Positions 11,091 to 21,578 of a stretch of DNA of 64,000 bases are shown in pieces. Origin of the DNA: Neurospora tetrasperma FGSC 2508 (Eukaryota > Ascomycota > Sordariomycetes > Sordariales > Sordariaceae); contig NW_009799102.1 in the NCBI RefSeq assembly GCF_000213175.1, positions 632,062-696,061 of the forward strand, written 5' to 3'. The notes under the pieces are model-generated. The model made no database searches and had not been told where the DNA came from. It worked only from the letters and a program-made list of their open reading frames with translations. The translations under genes and the position numbers were made by a program. The number at the start of each line of letters is the position of its first letter. Position 1 is the stretch's first letter.

Positions 11091-12112
11091 TGTTGTGCTC
11101 AATCTTCAGTGTAACACGAAGAAATAAGCGCCCAAGGTGGACTTGGCAGATCGGCGCTGGTTTGTTTGTTAGCTCAGGACTTGCGACCTCCGCGGACCTT
11201 GGAAAAGACAAGGCATTTGGGAGCCCCCATTGGTTCCAAACAACCCCAAGCCAGGTTCAAGAACAACAATCAAAAGTGTTCCGCACACTTGTAACCAGGA
11301 CTTACTTCATTCAGAGCGGGCAATAGCCAAATGGATGCTATTTTCATCAGCAGCACCGCCTGGCAATCATGAAAGTGGGAAGAGTCCTCTGCAAAGAGTG
11401 TGGGGTGAACTGTGATACGTGTAGCGGTGTCTCCATGTACAGTATCTCCTTGGTCCCCTTGTCTCGGCCATAGCCGAGTTAGCCATCTGCACTGCTACCG
11501 AGACCAGCGTCCGCGGGGTTTCGCGAAGCCCGTAAGTTTCCCTGCTAGGACAATTAGGGGACCAAAAAACGTCGATCAGCTGAAGCTACGGCACATTTGG
11601 CCTAGCTTGAGCTGTCAGACCTGCTTGGTGAACCCCGCTGGGAAGGGGAGATACGAGAAAGAAGAATGGATGGTCCGCCTGCTTGGCAGTCGTCAGAGAA
11701 AGGAAAGTTCCCATCTGTTGAGGATTCGAACATCGTTCGATCCCCATCTGCAGCAGCAGCAGCAGCAACTCGACTCCTCCATGCTTCTCCTTGTTTAATT
11801 GATGCCAAGCGGGCGGTTCCCCACAAGCCGGTGGATGCTGAACGTCCCACCCTGTCTACAGGGTCGTCTACAGACCACCAAAAACAACACAAGCCACGAC
11901 AGGGCAATACGAGCCGGCAGACGGTGGCGGTGACTTTTGAACGTCAACTGGCCAGCAAACGAGTAACGTAACAGCCAGCAGGTACGGCTACAACGGCATC
12001 GAAGGAGGATCCGGCGGATACCGTGATGATCACCATCAGTAGCCCAGGTCGACCGGGACGCCAGCTCGTAATCCAACGTCCGTTCGTATGAACCTGTTCA
12101 CAAGATCTTGGA

Positions 12113-12119
12113 GTATAAG
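12113..12119 (+). promoter_or_regulatory. TATA-like box for the secreted-protein gene
   Basis: GTATAAG lies about 190 bases before the ATG at 12304 and is followed by a CT- and CA-rich leader. Position and context fit a fungal TATA element of a strongly expressed gene, but no transcript start is known. Confidence 0.4.
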
Positions 12120-12216
12120 ATCTCGAGAATCTCTCTCTGTCTTGCCTCTCAACCATCTCATCCAGCATCACAATCAACAATCCAACACTTCAATCTAAAC
12201 CTTAATCTCTAATCAC

Positions 12217-12285
12217 CACCAACCAACCAACCAACCAACCAACCAACCAACCAACCAACCAACCAACCAACCAACCAACCAACCC
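12217..12285 (+). repeat. (CCAA)n microsatellite in a 5' leader
   Basis: About sixteen uninterrupted CCAA units end 19 bases before the start codon at 12304, so they are almost certainly transcribed as part of the 5' leader. CA-rich unstructured leaders are common before strongly expressed fungal genes; a perfect tetranucleotide run of this length is probably variable between strains. Confidence 0.9.
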
Positions 12286-12303
12286 CCACCAAACTCATTC
12301 AAA

Positions 12304-12917
12304 ATGGTCAACTTCACCCGCGCCGCTGCTGCCCTGGCCCTCGCTGCCACCGCCACCGCTGCCCCCACCAACGCCACCACCAGCCTCACCTGGGATGTCA
12401 AGGACTTTGACTTCCACGCCGACTACGTCTTCACCACCCCTGCCCACCAGAACAGCTACGGCCATGTCAGCTTCTCCTTGACCTCCGAGAAGACCGGCGC
12501 CGTCTACAGCTGCGGCGCCCAGTCCAGCCAGATTCCCGACTTCTTCTACGACTTCAACGACTTCTACCCCTGCTCTGCTCCCAAGGGCGCTGTTGAGGGC
12601 ACCGAGAGCTGGGCCAGCTTCAAGTACAACCGTGAGGATGGCAAGGTTACCGTGCGCGAGACCCTTTATGCCCCTGACAACAAGTCGTAAGTCAACCCTA
12701 CCTGTAATCACCAGAAGGAGACAACTAGAGAAAGAGACTAACATGAACACCAAAAAAAAAAAGTATCACCGCTACTGGCTCCACCATCGTCAAGACCACC
12801 TGCACCGACGAGTCCACTGGCCCCAACCCCAACTGGACCATTGGCCAGAACTACTCCGAGCGTCACATTGTTTGCGACAAGACCGACTTCACTGTCACTG
12901 GCACCGTTTCTGCTTAA
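12304..12917 (+). CDS. Small secreted protein, AltA1/AA1-like
   Basis: Exons 12304-12686 and 12764-12917 give 178 residues. The 77-base intron has a GTAAGT donor and a CTAAC branch site; its 3' end is a run of A before AG, with no pyrimidine tract. The protein starts with a signal peptide (FTRAAAALALAATATAA) and continues as a beta-rich domain with four cysteines: YSCGAQ, YPCSAP, TTCTDE and HIVCDK. That spacing and the length fit the fungal AltA1/AA1-like family (PF16541 type), found in secreted allergens and elicitors of unknown biochemical role. I am sure of secretion, less sure of the family. Codon use is extremely biased to C-ending codons (GCC, ACC, CTC, AAC), which in these fungi marks very high expression. 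The Kozak context (TCAAAATGG) is also good. Confidence 0.78.
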
Positions 12918-15129
12918 GCGGATTTCCTTCCTTGGCGCTGTCAGCCTAGCCTAGCCTAGCCTAGAGCTATCTAGCTAGCGACACTCGAGTAGTAGTAGTA
13001 GTATGGGGATGAGATGGAGATGTTGGGGTATCATAGAAAGAAGAAATGTTAATGGAAGTTGTGGGGAATGAGGAATGAGTTGGAAGAAGTTATAGACAAA
13101 ACAGATACAGATATAGATCCGCTGCCATTATCAAAATACAGACATTAATTGGCAAGCCAGTCTTATTTTCATTTGCTGTTGTCATGACTTACTTGTCTTG
13201 ACTACCTCTAGCTGTAAGAAAATGTGTTTGATTGGTGTTGATGCATTTGCTTCAATCGGATCTGAAACCGACCGATGTAATCTGAGACAACTTCAGCCCT
13301 AAAATCTGATGTGACGTATCGATTAAGATGTCTTTCTTTACCTTTTGGAGTCCCTACGTATGTAGTCTGACTGCCCGTTGCAGACTGTGAACACCACACA
13401 CACAGCGTCCTAACCAGACATCCAGCACTCAAACTCCTAAAGCAGATATACCTTAGCCATCAAAATGAACAACCCATCCATCCCAACTAAATACCATCGT
13501 AGCTTCATCACACAGCAGCAGTACAGTAGACTTACCAGTCTTGCACATCATACTAGGTAACCTGACTGACCACTGCATCTACCTATTTAACAACATTTTC
13601 CCCGAAACCCTTCACTTGATATGTCTCTTAAGTCCGCTTTTTATGTCCAAGTTCGCTTGAGCAGCGCGGTACCAGCAACAGTAGGTAGTTTCAAGTTAGG
13701 AGCAAGAGAACTTCTGGGGAAAAAAATTCTTTCATTAGAGTGGATGAGGCTTGCTAGGACAAAGTATGGGGTTTGTGAAGTGATGGACGAATGAACTAGT
13801 AACTCGTCAGTCTTAAGAAAAAAGAAGAAGAAGAAAAAAAAGAAAAGAAAAGAAAACCACCACGAATTATAAACAAAGTGGTGGGAGTTGTTTCCGTTAC
13901 TCATATAACCTTTTTTCCTTTATTCTCACACGTACCTACCTAAACTCAACAACAAAATTGTGCAGAACCTTGGTCAATTGAAAATACTCTACGTACAATA
14001 AAACAATTAGTTAGTTCTAATAGTAGCCACTATGGTGCGTTACATTACGACCCCCCTGTTGGTTGTGTGTGCATGCAAAGAAAAGATAAAAGAGAAAAAA
14101 AGGAGAGAAAGGGGATAAGAACAAGCGGACGTTAAAAAGGGAAAGAGAGAGAAAAGAAAGAAAGGGAAAAGAAAAAGAAAAAAACATACAACACCAGGGA
14201 TTCGCTGGTCGTCACCGACCCAACTACTAGTCTGGCCCTCACTGGCTTATCTATGGGAGAGCGGACGGGATCCCGAGTTTTCCAGTGGGTATGGTCGTAT
14301 GTGATATAAATGTTTCCAGCAAGGAGTTATATAGAGGAGTTTCTCAAAGTTACCACCGGATTCTCAGAAACACACCCCAACACTGGTTCAATTGTTGGCA
14401 TGGTATGATTACTTCGATTGACACTTTACCTTCTCAAACTTGGTTTAGTGGATTTTTGGCGATGCAAGCCCTAGAAAAGCACTGAAAGTGTTTCCCTTTT
14501 GGGTATTGTCTCTTAAAATAATGAGAAAGGCTGTTATGAAACTCTCTCTCTACCCAACCAACGATTTGGGACCAATCATGTACCTCTGGATCGCACACGC
14601 ATTCCTCCCCTATGTATTCAAAGTCGGAAGAAGTCCACACACGCTAACAATCAAACCAGTATTGAAACTGTGCTGAAAAGAAAAAGTCCTTCCCATCAGA
14701 CCAAGCAGCGATGAGATGTGCTACACCACCCACTGTAGGTAACCACTGATACTATAACTTGGAAGAGGGGGGGTTAGGATGAATAAACATTAACTAAGAC
14801 TTGCTGTTCACATAGTCGAGCTGTGACGAGCAAAACTTGGTTATGGAGGTACGATGAGATGGGTCGGATGATGTTGATTTTGATGGCTACCTATCTCTGC
14901 GTTGGAACAAACCTAAGCTATCAGCGAGCAATATGATCCATCAATGTCTGGGACCTCAGCTGTGTAACCGTGACGTACCTTGACTTTCGTGGTTGGAATT
15001 AGATGAAGGTGTAGTTAACCGACAGGTTAGAAGTACGGGCTTGAGGAGGGCGGTAACTAAAAAAAAAAAAAAAAGAAAAAAGAAAAAAAGAAAACGTGGC
15101 GACGAAAAAGATAACAAGACACAAATTGT
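12918..15129. other. Intergenic region with polypurine tracts
   Basis: This lies between two genes that face each other, so it holds both 3' ends. A short CCTAG tandem repeat sits at about 12943-12965 and an AGT run near 12991. Three long purine-only tracts lie on the plus strand: about 13815-13857, 14134-14184 and 15058-15096. The last lies just past the amidase stop and would be a U-rich 3' trailer of that transcript. No gene is recognised. Confidence 0.55.
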
Positions 15130-16884
15130 TCAGTCAGAACCCTCGTAAACAGTATAAACGGGAATGTTCCTCTTGAGGCAATCTCTCCATTGAGGAAGGC
15201 TGCGCTTGTAAGGGGTATTGGTAGACTTCTGGAGGTCCTCAATGGCAGAACCCCACTTGACGAGCTCCGGCTCACCATAGGCAGTCTGCATGATGCCGAG
15301 ACCGATGCCCATGCCACTGACGGAGTGAATACCGGCGGGAAGGGTGATCATAGGGTAGCCGGCCTGGGCAGCAATCTGGGGAGCCTGAGCGACATCAGGA
15401 GGAACAAGGAGACCCGAGATCTTCCTGGCCTTGTAGGTCAGAGCGTCATCGATGCCGTTGCGGGTGGACGACTGGGTGAAGTTGAGGGCCTGGTAGTAGG
15501 TCTCATCCTTGATACCCTTGGTGGCGAGTGAGGCGAGGAAGCCATCCTGACCAGAGTAGAAGGCGGGATGACCAAGGGGCCAGGGACGGCCACCCTCGGT
15601 GTCATCGTTGTCGTAGTTGAACTGGACGATATCCTCGAGAGAACGAATGTTTGTGTTCTCGAGCTCGGAGAGGTACGTCTTGATGTTGTTGTAGAAGTCA
15701 ACCTTGACGACGGTGTACTCGGACTCGTTGGGGTAGCCGCGGTTGGTGCCATAGTCCCAGTCCCAGCCGTAGGGGCTGACGATTCTCTCGTGGTCGGTAA
15801 TCTCGGTGCCGTTGATGATGGTGGCGCCAGCATCCTCGATGAGCTTGATGAGAGCCGTCAACTGGCGAACCTGCTCGGGATCGGCGTAACGCCAGAAGCT
15901 GTTCCAGGGAATACCAAAGACGGCGTCCTTGAGGGCAGCTTTGGTGGCGAGGTAGGATGCGTAGCCGTCCTCGGGAGTCTTGCCTTCCTGGGCAAGGGTG
16001 TACTCGTCCCGCTGATCGATGCCGTAGATGGCATCAAGAGCATAGACGGCATCACGAACTGTACGACCAAACGTACCAACGGTATCTTGGTGCTCGCTCT
16101 CGGGAATGACACCAGCACGGGAAGTAAGACCGACGGTGGGCTTGAGGCCGACCATGTTGTTGCGCATAGCCGGGTTGATGACGGATCCGTCGGTCTCGGT
16201 ACCGAGGGAGAAGGCGATGGCGTTGGCAGCGACACCAACGGCGCTACCGGAGGAGGAACCGCCAGGGTTGACGGTCAGGTTGTAAGCAGAGCGGCACTGA
16301 CCACCGCGGGCAGAGTAACCCTCGGAGTAGTTGTTGCTGCGCATATCGGCCCACTCGGAGAGGGTAGCCTTGCCGAAGAGAACGGCACCGGCCTCACGGA
16401 GCTTGGCGACAACGTGGGCATCACGGGGGACGAGGCTACCGACAAGAGCCCATGAGCCAGCAGTGGTCTCGAGCTGATCCTTGGTGGCAATGTTATCCTT
16501 GACGGTGAAGGGGATACCATGGAGAGGACCGCGGATCTTGGCGGCGGCACGCTCAGCGTCCATCTGGGCAGCGATGGACAGAGCATCAGGGTTGTACTGA
16601 AGGAGGGAGTTGATGTAGAGATCGGTCTGGAAAGTACGGAGGACATAGCAACCGACAAGCTGAACCGAGGTGAGGGTGCCATTGTTCATGGCAGCCTGCA
16701 TGTCATCGATGGTGGCCTCCTCGAGCTTGAAGGTGCCGCAGGGAAGGACAGGGAAGAGGACGTCGTTAGGAGGGCAGTTCTCCTTGAGGAGCTTGATGTC
16801 CTTGGTGGCAGGGGTCGAGAGGGAAGCGCCCAGGCATATGCCAATCGCCGTGGCGACGGCTAGCCAACTCTTGAGGCCAGGCAT
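15130..16884 (-). CDS. Secreted amidase (amidase-signature family)
   Basis: Intronless, 584 residues from the ATG at 16884; an upstream in-frame ATG at 16983 would put 33 residues before the obvious signal peptide (LAVATAIGICLGASLS), so I prefer the later start. The amidase-signature fold hydrolyses amide bonds using a Ser-cisSer-Lys triad, and all three can be placed: Lys129 in PFTVKDN, cis-Ser210 in GGSSSGS, and nucleophile Ser234 in TDGSVINPA, 24 residues after the cis-Ser as in FAAH. The nucleophile loop reads D-G-S instead of the usual G-G-S. Potential N-glycosylation sites (NGT, NYS, NLT, NFT) fit secretion. The substrate cannot be told; these enzymes range from peptide amides to fatty amides. 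Codon use is strongly biased, which produces a 295-codon antisense shadow. The 7-TM protein gene lies upstream on the same strand, 590 bases away. Confidence 0.92.
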   Translation of the reverse strand: MPGLKSWLAVATAIGICLGASLSTPATKDIKLLKENCPPNDVLFPVLPCGTFKLEEATIDDMQAAMNNGTLTSVQLVGCYVLRTFQTDLYINSLLQYNPDALSIAAQMDAERAAAKIRGPLHGIPFTVKDNIATKDQLETTAGSWALVGSLVPRDAHVVAKLREAGAVLFGKATLSEWADMRSNNYSEGYSARGGQCRSAYNLTVNPGGSSSGSAVGVAANAIAFSLGTETDGSVINPAMRNNMVGLKPTVGLTSRAGVIPESEHQDTVGTFGRTVRDAVYALDAIYGIDQRDEYTLAQEGKTPEDGYASYLATKAALKDAVFGIPWNSFWRYADPEQVRQLTALIKLIEDAGATIINGTEITDHERIVSPYGWDWDYGTNRGYPNESEYTVVKVDFYNNIKTYLSELENTNIRSLEDIVQFNYDNDDTEGGRPWPLGHPAFYSGQDGFLASLATKGIKDETYYQALNFTQSSTRNGIDDALTYKARKISGLLVPPDVAQAPQIAAQAGYPMITLPAGIHSVSGMGIGLGIMQTAYGEPELVKWGSAIEDLQKSTNTPYKRSLPQWRDCLKRNIPVYTVYEGSD

Positions 16885-17470
16885 CACGATGAAGCTGTTG
16901 ATGTGTAAACAAACAAACAGAAAGAGTGCTGTCGCGTCCGGCGGTGTCCAGTGACTCCAGTGGCGGGAAGCACGGTATGGCATACCATGAACATCAATAG
17001 TAGTCGAAGATATGGAGATGACAGATGGACAAGTTGATGTGATGCTTCATGTTGTTTGAGGTTGTCTTGAGAGATTCGTTCTCAAGAGAAGTGACCTATA
17101 TGAGTGCCAAGACCGTAAAAGCGACAATGTCCGATTTCTAGCTGGCATACTTGGAGGAATGGTGCATTCTCCCCTGTAGTTGCAGTGGAGCTGTGTGGTT
17201 GTAGTGGGTTGCGTTAGATGAGCTGTCCCTGTCCTGTTTCCCCGGCGGCGTGGACAGCAGGGTTGGTGAGGGGGCACTAACAGCTCTGGTCATGGCCCGT
17301 GCTCCCACTGCCGCTAAAATACTAGACTAGAACCTCATTGTTCGCAAAACATAACGAAACCCCGTCAAGCAACCTGAACTCCATCCCTCCATCCAGCCCG
17401 GCCTCCCACCATCACCAGTTCCCATTAAAAAAGTAAACAAATCCACATCCACATCCATTCAACCTTCTCA
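16885..17470. other. Promoter region of the amidase gene
   Basis: This is both the 3' side of the membrane protein gene and the 5' side of the amidase, both on the minus strand. Only short frames are present. No clear box elements were picked out. Confidence 0.5.
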
Positions 17471-18821
17471 TCAAACTACTTGCGCTTCGATGGCCTTGGA
17501 CCGCCGGTACTGTGAGTTCGTCTCGCTCTCCGTCGTCATATCAAAATCTACCCGCACCATGATGCCTTCGGTGCTGGCCGTCCCGTCGTCGTCGTCCTTG
17601 TCTCGGTTGCGGCTCTTGGTGTCGTTGTACGTGCAGTCGCTGGTGGAACCCAGCTTGTTGAGGTGCTGGGGCCGCAGGCTGAGATTGTTCAGCGTTATCG
17701 ATGTGCCCTTGGTGCCGCCGCCCTTGGTCGAGTGCCCCGAACGTCCCCCAGAACTGGAATCGTGGCCCCTTCTCCTGATGTACTTGTCCCACATGGGCTT
17801 GATTCCGGGAATCGACAAGGAGATCAAGGTCGCGCCAATCTCGGATACCTCGACCGCCAACAAGGCGTTGTACGTCCATGACATGTCCTTGTTCCACTGA
17901 CCTTCGATGACCAGCACCAAACGAGCAATCGAGATGCAGGTAACCCTGTCCATTGTCAGTCAACCTTCATAACTCCTGTCCCAACAGGCAGGTGCTCGAC
18001 TTACAAGACGCCAGGCAGCAAAATGCACGCCAGCTGCAGTCTCCGCTTGCGCGGCAGATCAAGCATCCGGATCATGGCCAACGGGATGCCAAACAGCAAA
18101 AAGTCGCAAAACAGCGACACGGCCGAGTTGACACTGTACACGAGACCCCATGGCAAGCACTCGTAGTCCTCGACGCCCTCCTGCCAGTTGTTGGTCTGCG
18201 TGTATGGCCACAGTCCCGTCACCGGAGTACAATGGAAAATGATGAGGAACAGCTGCGGCAGGAAGCCCGCCACCAGGACGCCCATCAGGACCTGAATCGC
18301 CAGTCGGAACCCGCGGTGGATGCTGCAGATGCGGTGGTAAAAGGTCAAGCCCGATACACGGCAGATCAGCAGCGCAACCGTGTAGACAATGTGTGCCGCA
18401 AAGTCGACAATCTCACTGCGGTTCACCTCCTCCGGCGTCAGCACGTATATGATATAATCATAGTGCCGCCCCGATCCAATGTCGATCGATTGGATATCCA
18501 GCACCACAAACGCTATAAGAAGGGCCTGAATGAATGGTAAAGGGTCAGGGTCTTCCTGCTGTCAAGAGCGTGAGTGGTAGAGGCACTCACCAGACCCAGT
18601 AGCGCTAACCAGTCATCAAGTCCGGTTCGCCTCAATACAAAGGCTCTTGAAGCGATTCGGCATAGCACAAAGACGCCCGTCAGCAAGGTGACAAAGATAA
18701 TGGCGCCAGTCGCGGGTTTGTCTCGGGATTGCTCTAACCAGGCAATGCTGATTCCTTTCGGGATTCGCCCAGCCTCGATCGCCGCCGTTATCCTCGGGTC
18801 GGTGCTGGTAGTGCCGGACAT
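17471..18821 (-). CDS. PTH11/rhodopsin-type seven-helix membrane protein
   Basis: Three exons on the minus strand, 18591-18821, 18005-18525 and 17471-17945, give 408 residues; donors GTGAGT and GTAAGT, acceptors TCAG and ACAG. Hydrophobic segments follow one another in the usual order: ATGAIIFVTLLTGVFVL, the DDWLALLGL segment with LIAFVVLDI, the FAAHIVYTVALLICRV segment, the QVLMGVLVAGFLPQLFLI segment, one after CLPWGLVYSVNSAVS, one after RKRRLQLACILLPGVL, and one at EVSEIGATLISLSI. This matches the fungal rhodopsin-domain family (PF20684 type, PTH11-like without a CFEM domain), thought to be plasma-membrane receptors or related proteins. The C-terminal 130 residues are a hydrophilic Ser/Gly/Asp-rich tail, likely cytoplasmic. 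No ligand can be inferred. Frames on the opposite strand are shadows. Confidence 0.88.
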
Positions 18822-21578
18822 GGCGTCCTGGGCTCACGGCTTCGGATGCCGGACACCGTTCAAGGGCGGGCACGCCGAGTTATATCGGTCCTCGTGAAAG
18901 AACGGCTGCCGTCCTTATTATCGTTGTTCTTTGCACTTGTCACCAAGAACGGATCGGCATATGCGACTCTTGGACAGCAACAACTAAGCTCAAGTCCAGT
19001 GGGAACGTGCTCGAAAATGCGGGTTCTATGGCCATCTTATGCCCTATACGCAAAAGGATGGGAATTGCTTAAGCCAGGACACCCCAGCTTGCTTAGCATA
19101 TTAAGGGTCCCGCACTTGCTGCACACAAGACCCAAACCAATTCGGGCAGCTTTTTCTTCACTGTTGCCTCTCTTGAGTCTTGACCATCACTCCCAAAGCA
19201 GGGTATGGCCAAGAAAGTAAAATTTCAGACAAAATATGAGCCCCCTCCATCTGTTCGGACGCGCACTCTTTATGGCTAGCTCAACCGCGCTCGCCTGCTC
19301 TCGAGTCAGTTACCATCACGCCATGCTCATGTTCCTACTATCCACCTAGCTGAGGTGCAAAGCTTGGCTTCATGACGACGCAACTATGCTTCCGTCGATT
19401 CGGTCCTTCTGAAAGGCCTGGGTGGCTTGATCGCTTGGAACGCGCAATAAATCGGATTCGCGGTGTGCAAGAAAGTCAGGTATTTGGACTGGGGTTGTGA
19501 TGGTTCAACCTGGATGGAGCCTCAAGCAAACAACCTTAGCCGAAACGACGCCTAGATAGGCGCTGGCAAGTCAGGGTTCCCCAGGTTCAAAGTCGAGGCC
19601 TGTCGTGTCCTGATACGAAAGAGTCTTGCGGTCTGCGCAAATTGATGATCATGGGTGATCATCAACAAAGTCTTACACTAGCACGGGAACTATTGGGCGC
19701 AAACTTTGTTAAATTACAGCAGAAAAAGAAGAGGCATGAAAAGCCTCAACATGTCAATCCCTGCATGTCCGATCTGGCAATCTTTCATCAACGGCGGTGG
19801 AGTGCTACACTGGACTGGACCAACGTTCTTTTCGAAGTGGCTAGCGCGGCGTGGCAGCCATGTTCACCATGGGGATCCTTAGCTGCAAGATCAGCTGTCA
19901 GGGGTACGTGATCGGCCAAGGGGCCTCCAGCACCAGGCATTTAGACTGGTGACTACCTACTGTCAGTGAGTTTGTTGTTTTACCTCTCCTCCAATGGATG
20001 ATATCGAGTCAAATTGCAGGAGTAGAGACTGACGGAAAAGTCGGAGACAGGCACCATGACAGCGTGATGGTGCTTATACGGTAATCCGAGGCGCAATTCC
20101 CATTCAAGGACATCCATTCAAGCGGAAGCCACATTACGATTTGTGAAGCAAACCTAGGCATGCAGAAGATGACGACCGGGGTCGAACCGAGCACCGAGTT
20201 GCACAGAACAATTTGGCGTGGAGACCGTTTCTTCAAGAGGCCTAGAAGGGGCTTTTAGAATTTTTTTAGTCTCCGATGCAGGTACGATGCTACGCAACCC
20301 AAAAAGGGCAGTGAGTGTGTACCTGATGGCAACCTTGTTACCGGGTGAAGGGGTCCAAGGGTCCAGGGGTTCAAACAAGTCTCACGGTCGACCACTCATG
20401 ACAACCATGGCCGTCACGCAGTCTCTCTCAGCCAAGCCCTGACCAAAAAAACGCAAGCCAGAGTGAGATCAGGTAATGAAGGGCTCTCTGGTTTCATATA
20501 GCACCACTTCTCCTTGGCACTCAATACTAACGCAAGACATCAAGCCAAGTTGAACTCAAAAATACTGAAGTGCATAATCTAGAAAGCACAGCGCCGTTAC
20601 AGTCATTCCGTCTTTCAATAGACGCGGCTGGCACAACCATTAGAATACGCCACGGAGTCAGCCGGATCATCGTTCGTCTCCCGTATCCCTTCGGCACGGA
20701 AGCGAAATTCCTCTGAGATGGGGACGAGTTTATTACTGTACAATGCGTTTCCAGGATGAAAGCCATTCCGGAGGCCGCATGAACAGTGCTCTGGTTTGCT
20801 CTATATCGGGTTGCGGAGGGTGGAATGCCAAGGTGTGAAGTGGAAATTTGAAAGTTGGAGTTTAAGCGGAATTCCCAACCCCAATGATTGCCGTCTAAAT
20901 TTTCTCGACCCCAGATCCTGTACGGAAAACTTTAAAAAAAACTTGGCATTTTCGGAGCATTGATGATAAGTCAAAAATCCACGGCAGTGGGACGCAATAA
21001 AGAGGAGGGATGGGGTAGGGACATGGAATGACTGGTCACTCACTCCATCAGGGAAGCTCTGCCAAGGAAGTCAAGTGTCGAGGTTCTGTCGGGCCCGAGT
21101 TCAACCCGGGCTGGAGGCGAGACGATTTTCATTAAGTAGTAAGTCAGTGAGATCTTTCAAAATGGTCAAGGCACGTCATCCCACATGGCGATCGATCTAG
21201 CTGCGTTTGAGGTCTCTTCCATAGGTAGGGGTTGGCTCCGTGTCTCGGGATACTTTCCGGCGATGATATTTGGGTAATGCCTAACCGACCTCAAAGAATC
21301 TTCGAGGGGGGATTTGGGCAAGTAACTCAACTAATTCACATCTACATTGTCGGAGAGCAACGATGTTCAACGCCCATTGCCATTGATAGTCATTCTGCTG
21401 ACTGGATAGGCTACAAGATCACGAAGCCTACCGCTGCGGCAATCCCTCACTTACCAAACCCCAAAGTCTTTACTTGTCAACTACCTCCACGGCTTTCCTC
21501 AATTTCCTTCGGTTATGACAACGTGCCGATTTCTCTAATTCCCTTCTGCGCCAAACTCTTTCCACTTTTGGCTGGTTT
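18822..21578. other. Intergenic region without a recognised gene
   Basis: About 2.75 kb of short frames on both strands, none longer than about 135 codons and none resembling a known family. It contains the promoter of the membrane protein gene at its left edge and the 3' side of the F-box gene at its right edge. I see no transposon remnant, array or RNA gene. Confidence 0.5.

Larger units (their letters stand above)
10229..12303. other. Intergenic region before the secreted-protein gene
   Basis: About 2.1 kb. The frame at 10574-11326 (250 codons) has no recognisable family, poor codon use and no plausible start, so I do not call it a gene. It contains a perfect CRE-type palindrome at 11081-11090, a short CAG repeat near 11751-11769, and the (CCAA)n leader repeat listed separately. 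Most of it may be promoter for the strongly codon-biased gene at 12304. Confidence 0.5.

Noticed and set aside
10574-11326. 250-codon plus-strand frame between the HET and secreted-protein genes
   Set aside because: No family likeness, irregular codon use and no promoter or start context; chance frame.
15568-16455. 295-codon plus-strand frame
   Set aside because: Lies wholly antisense to the amidase; strong C-ending codon bias creates open antisense frames, and its composition (Gly/Val/Asp-rich) matches no family.
20165-20200. B-box-like sequence on the minus strand (GGTTCGACCCC)
   Set aside because: The T stem pairs poorly and no D arm or acceptor stem is found; at most a chance match or an old tRNA remnant.
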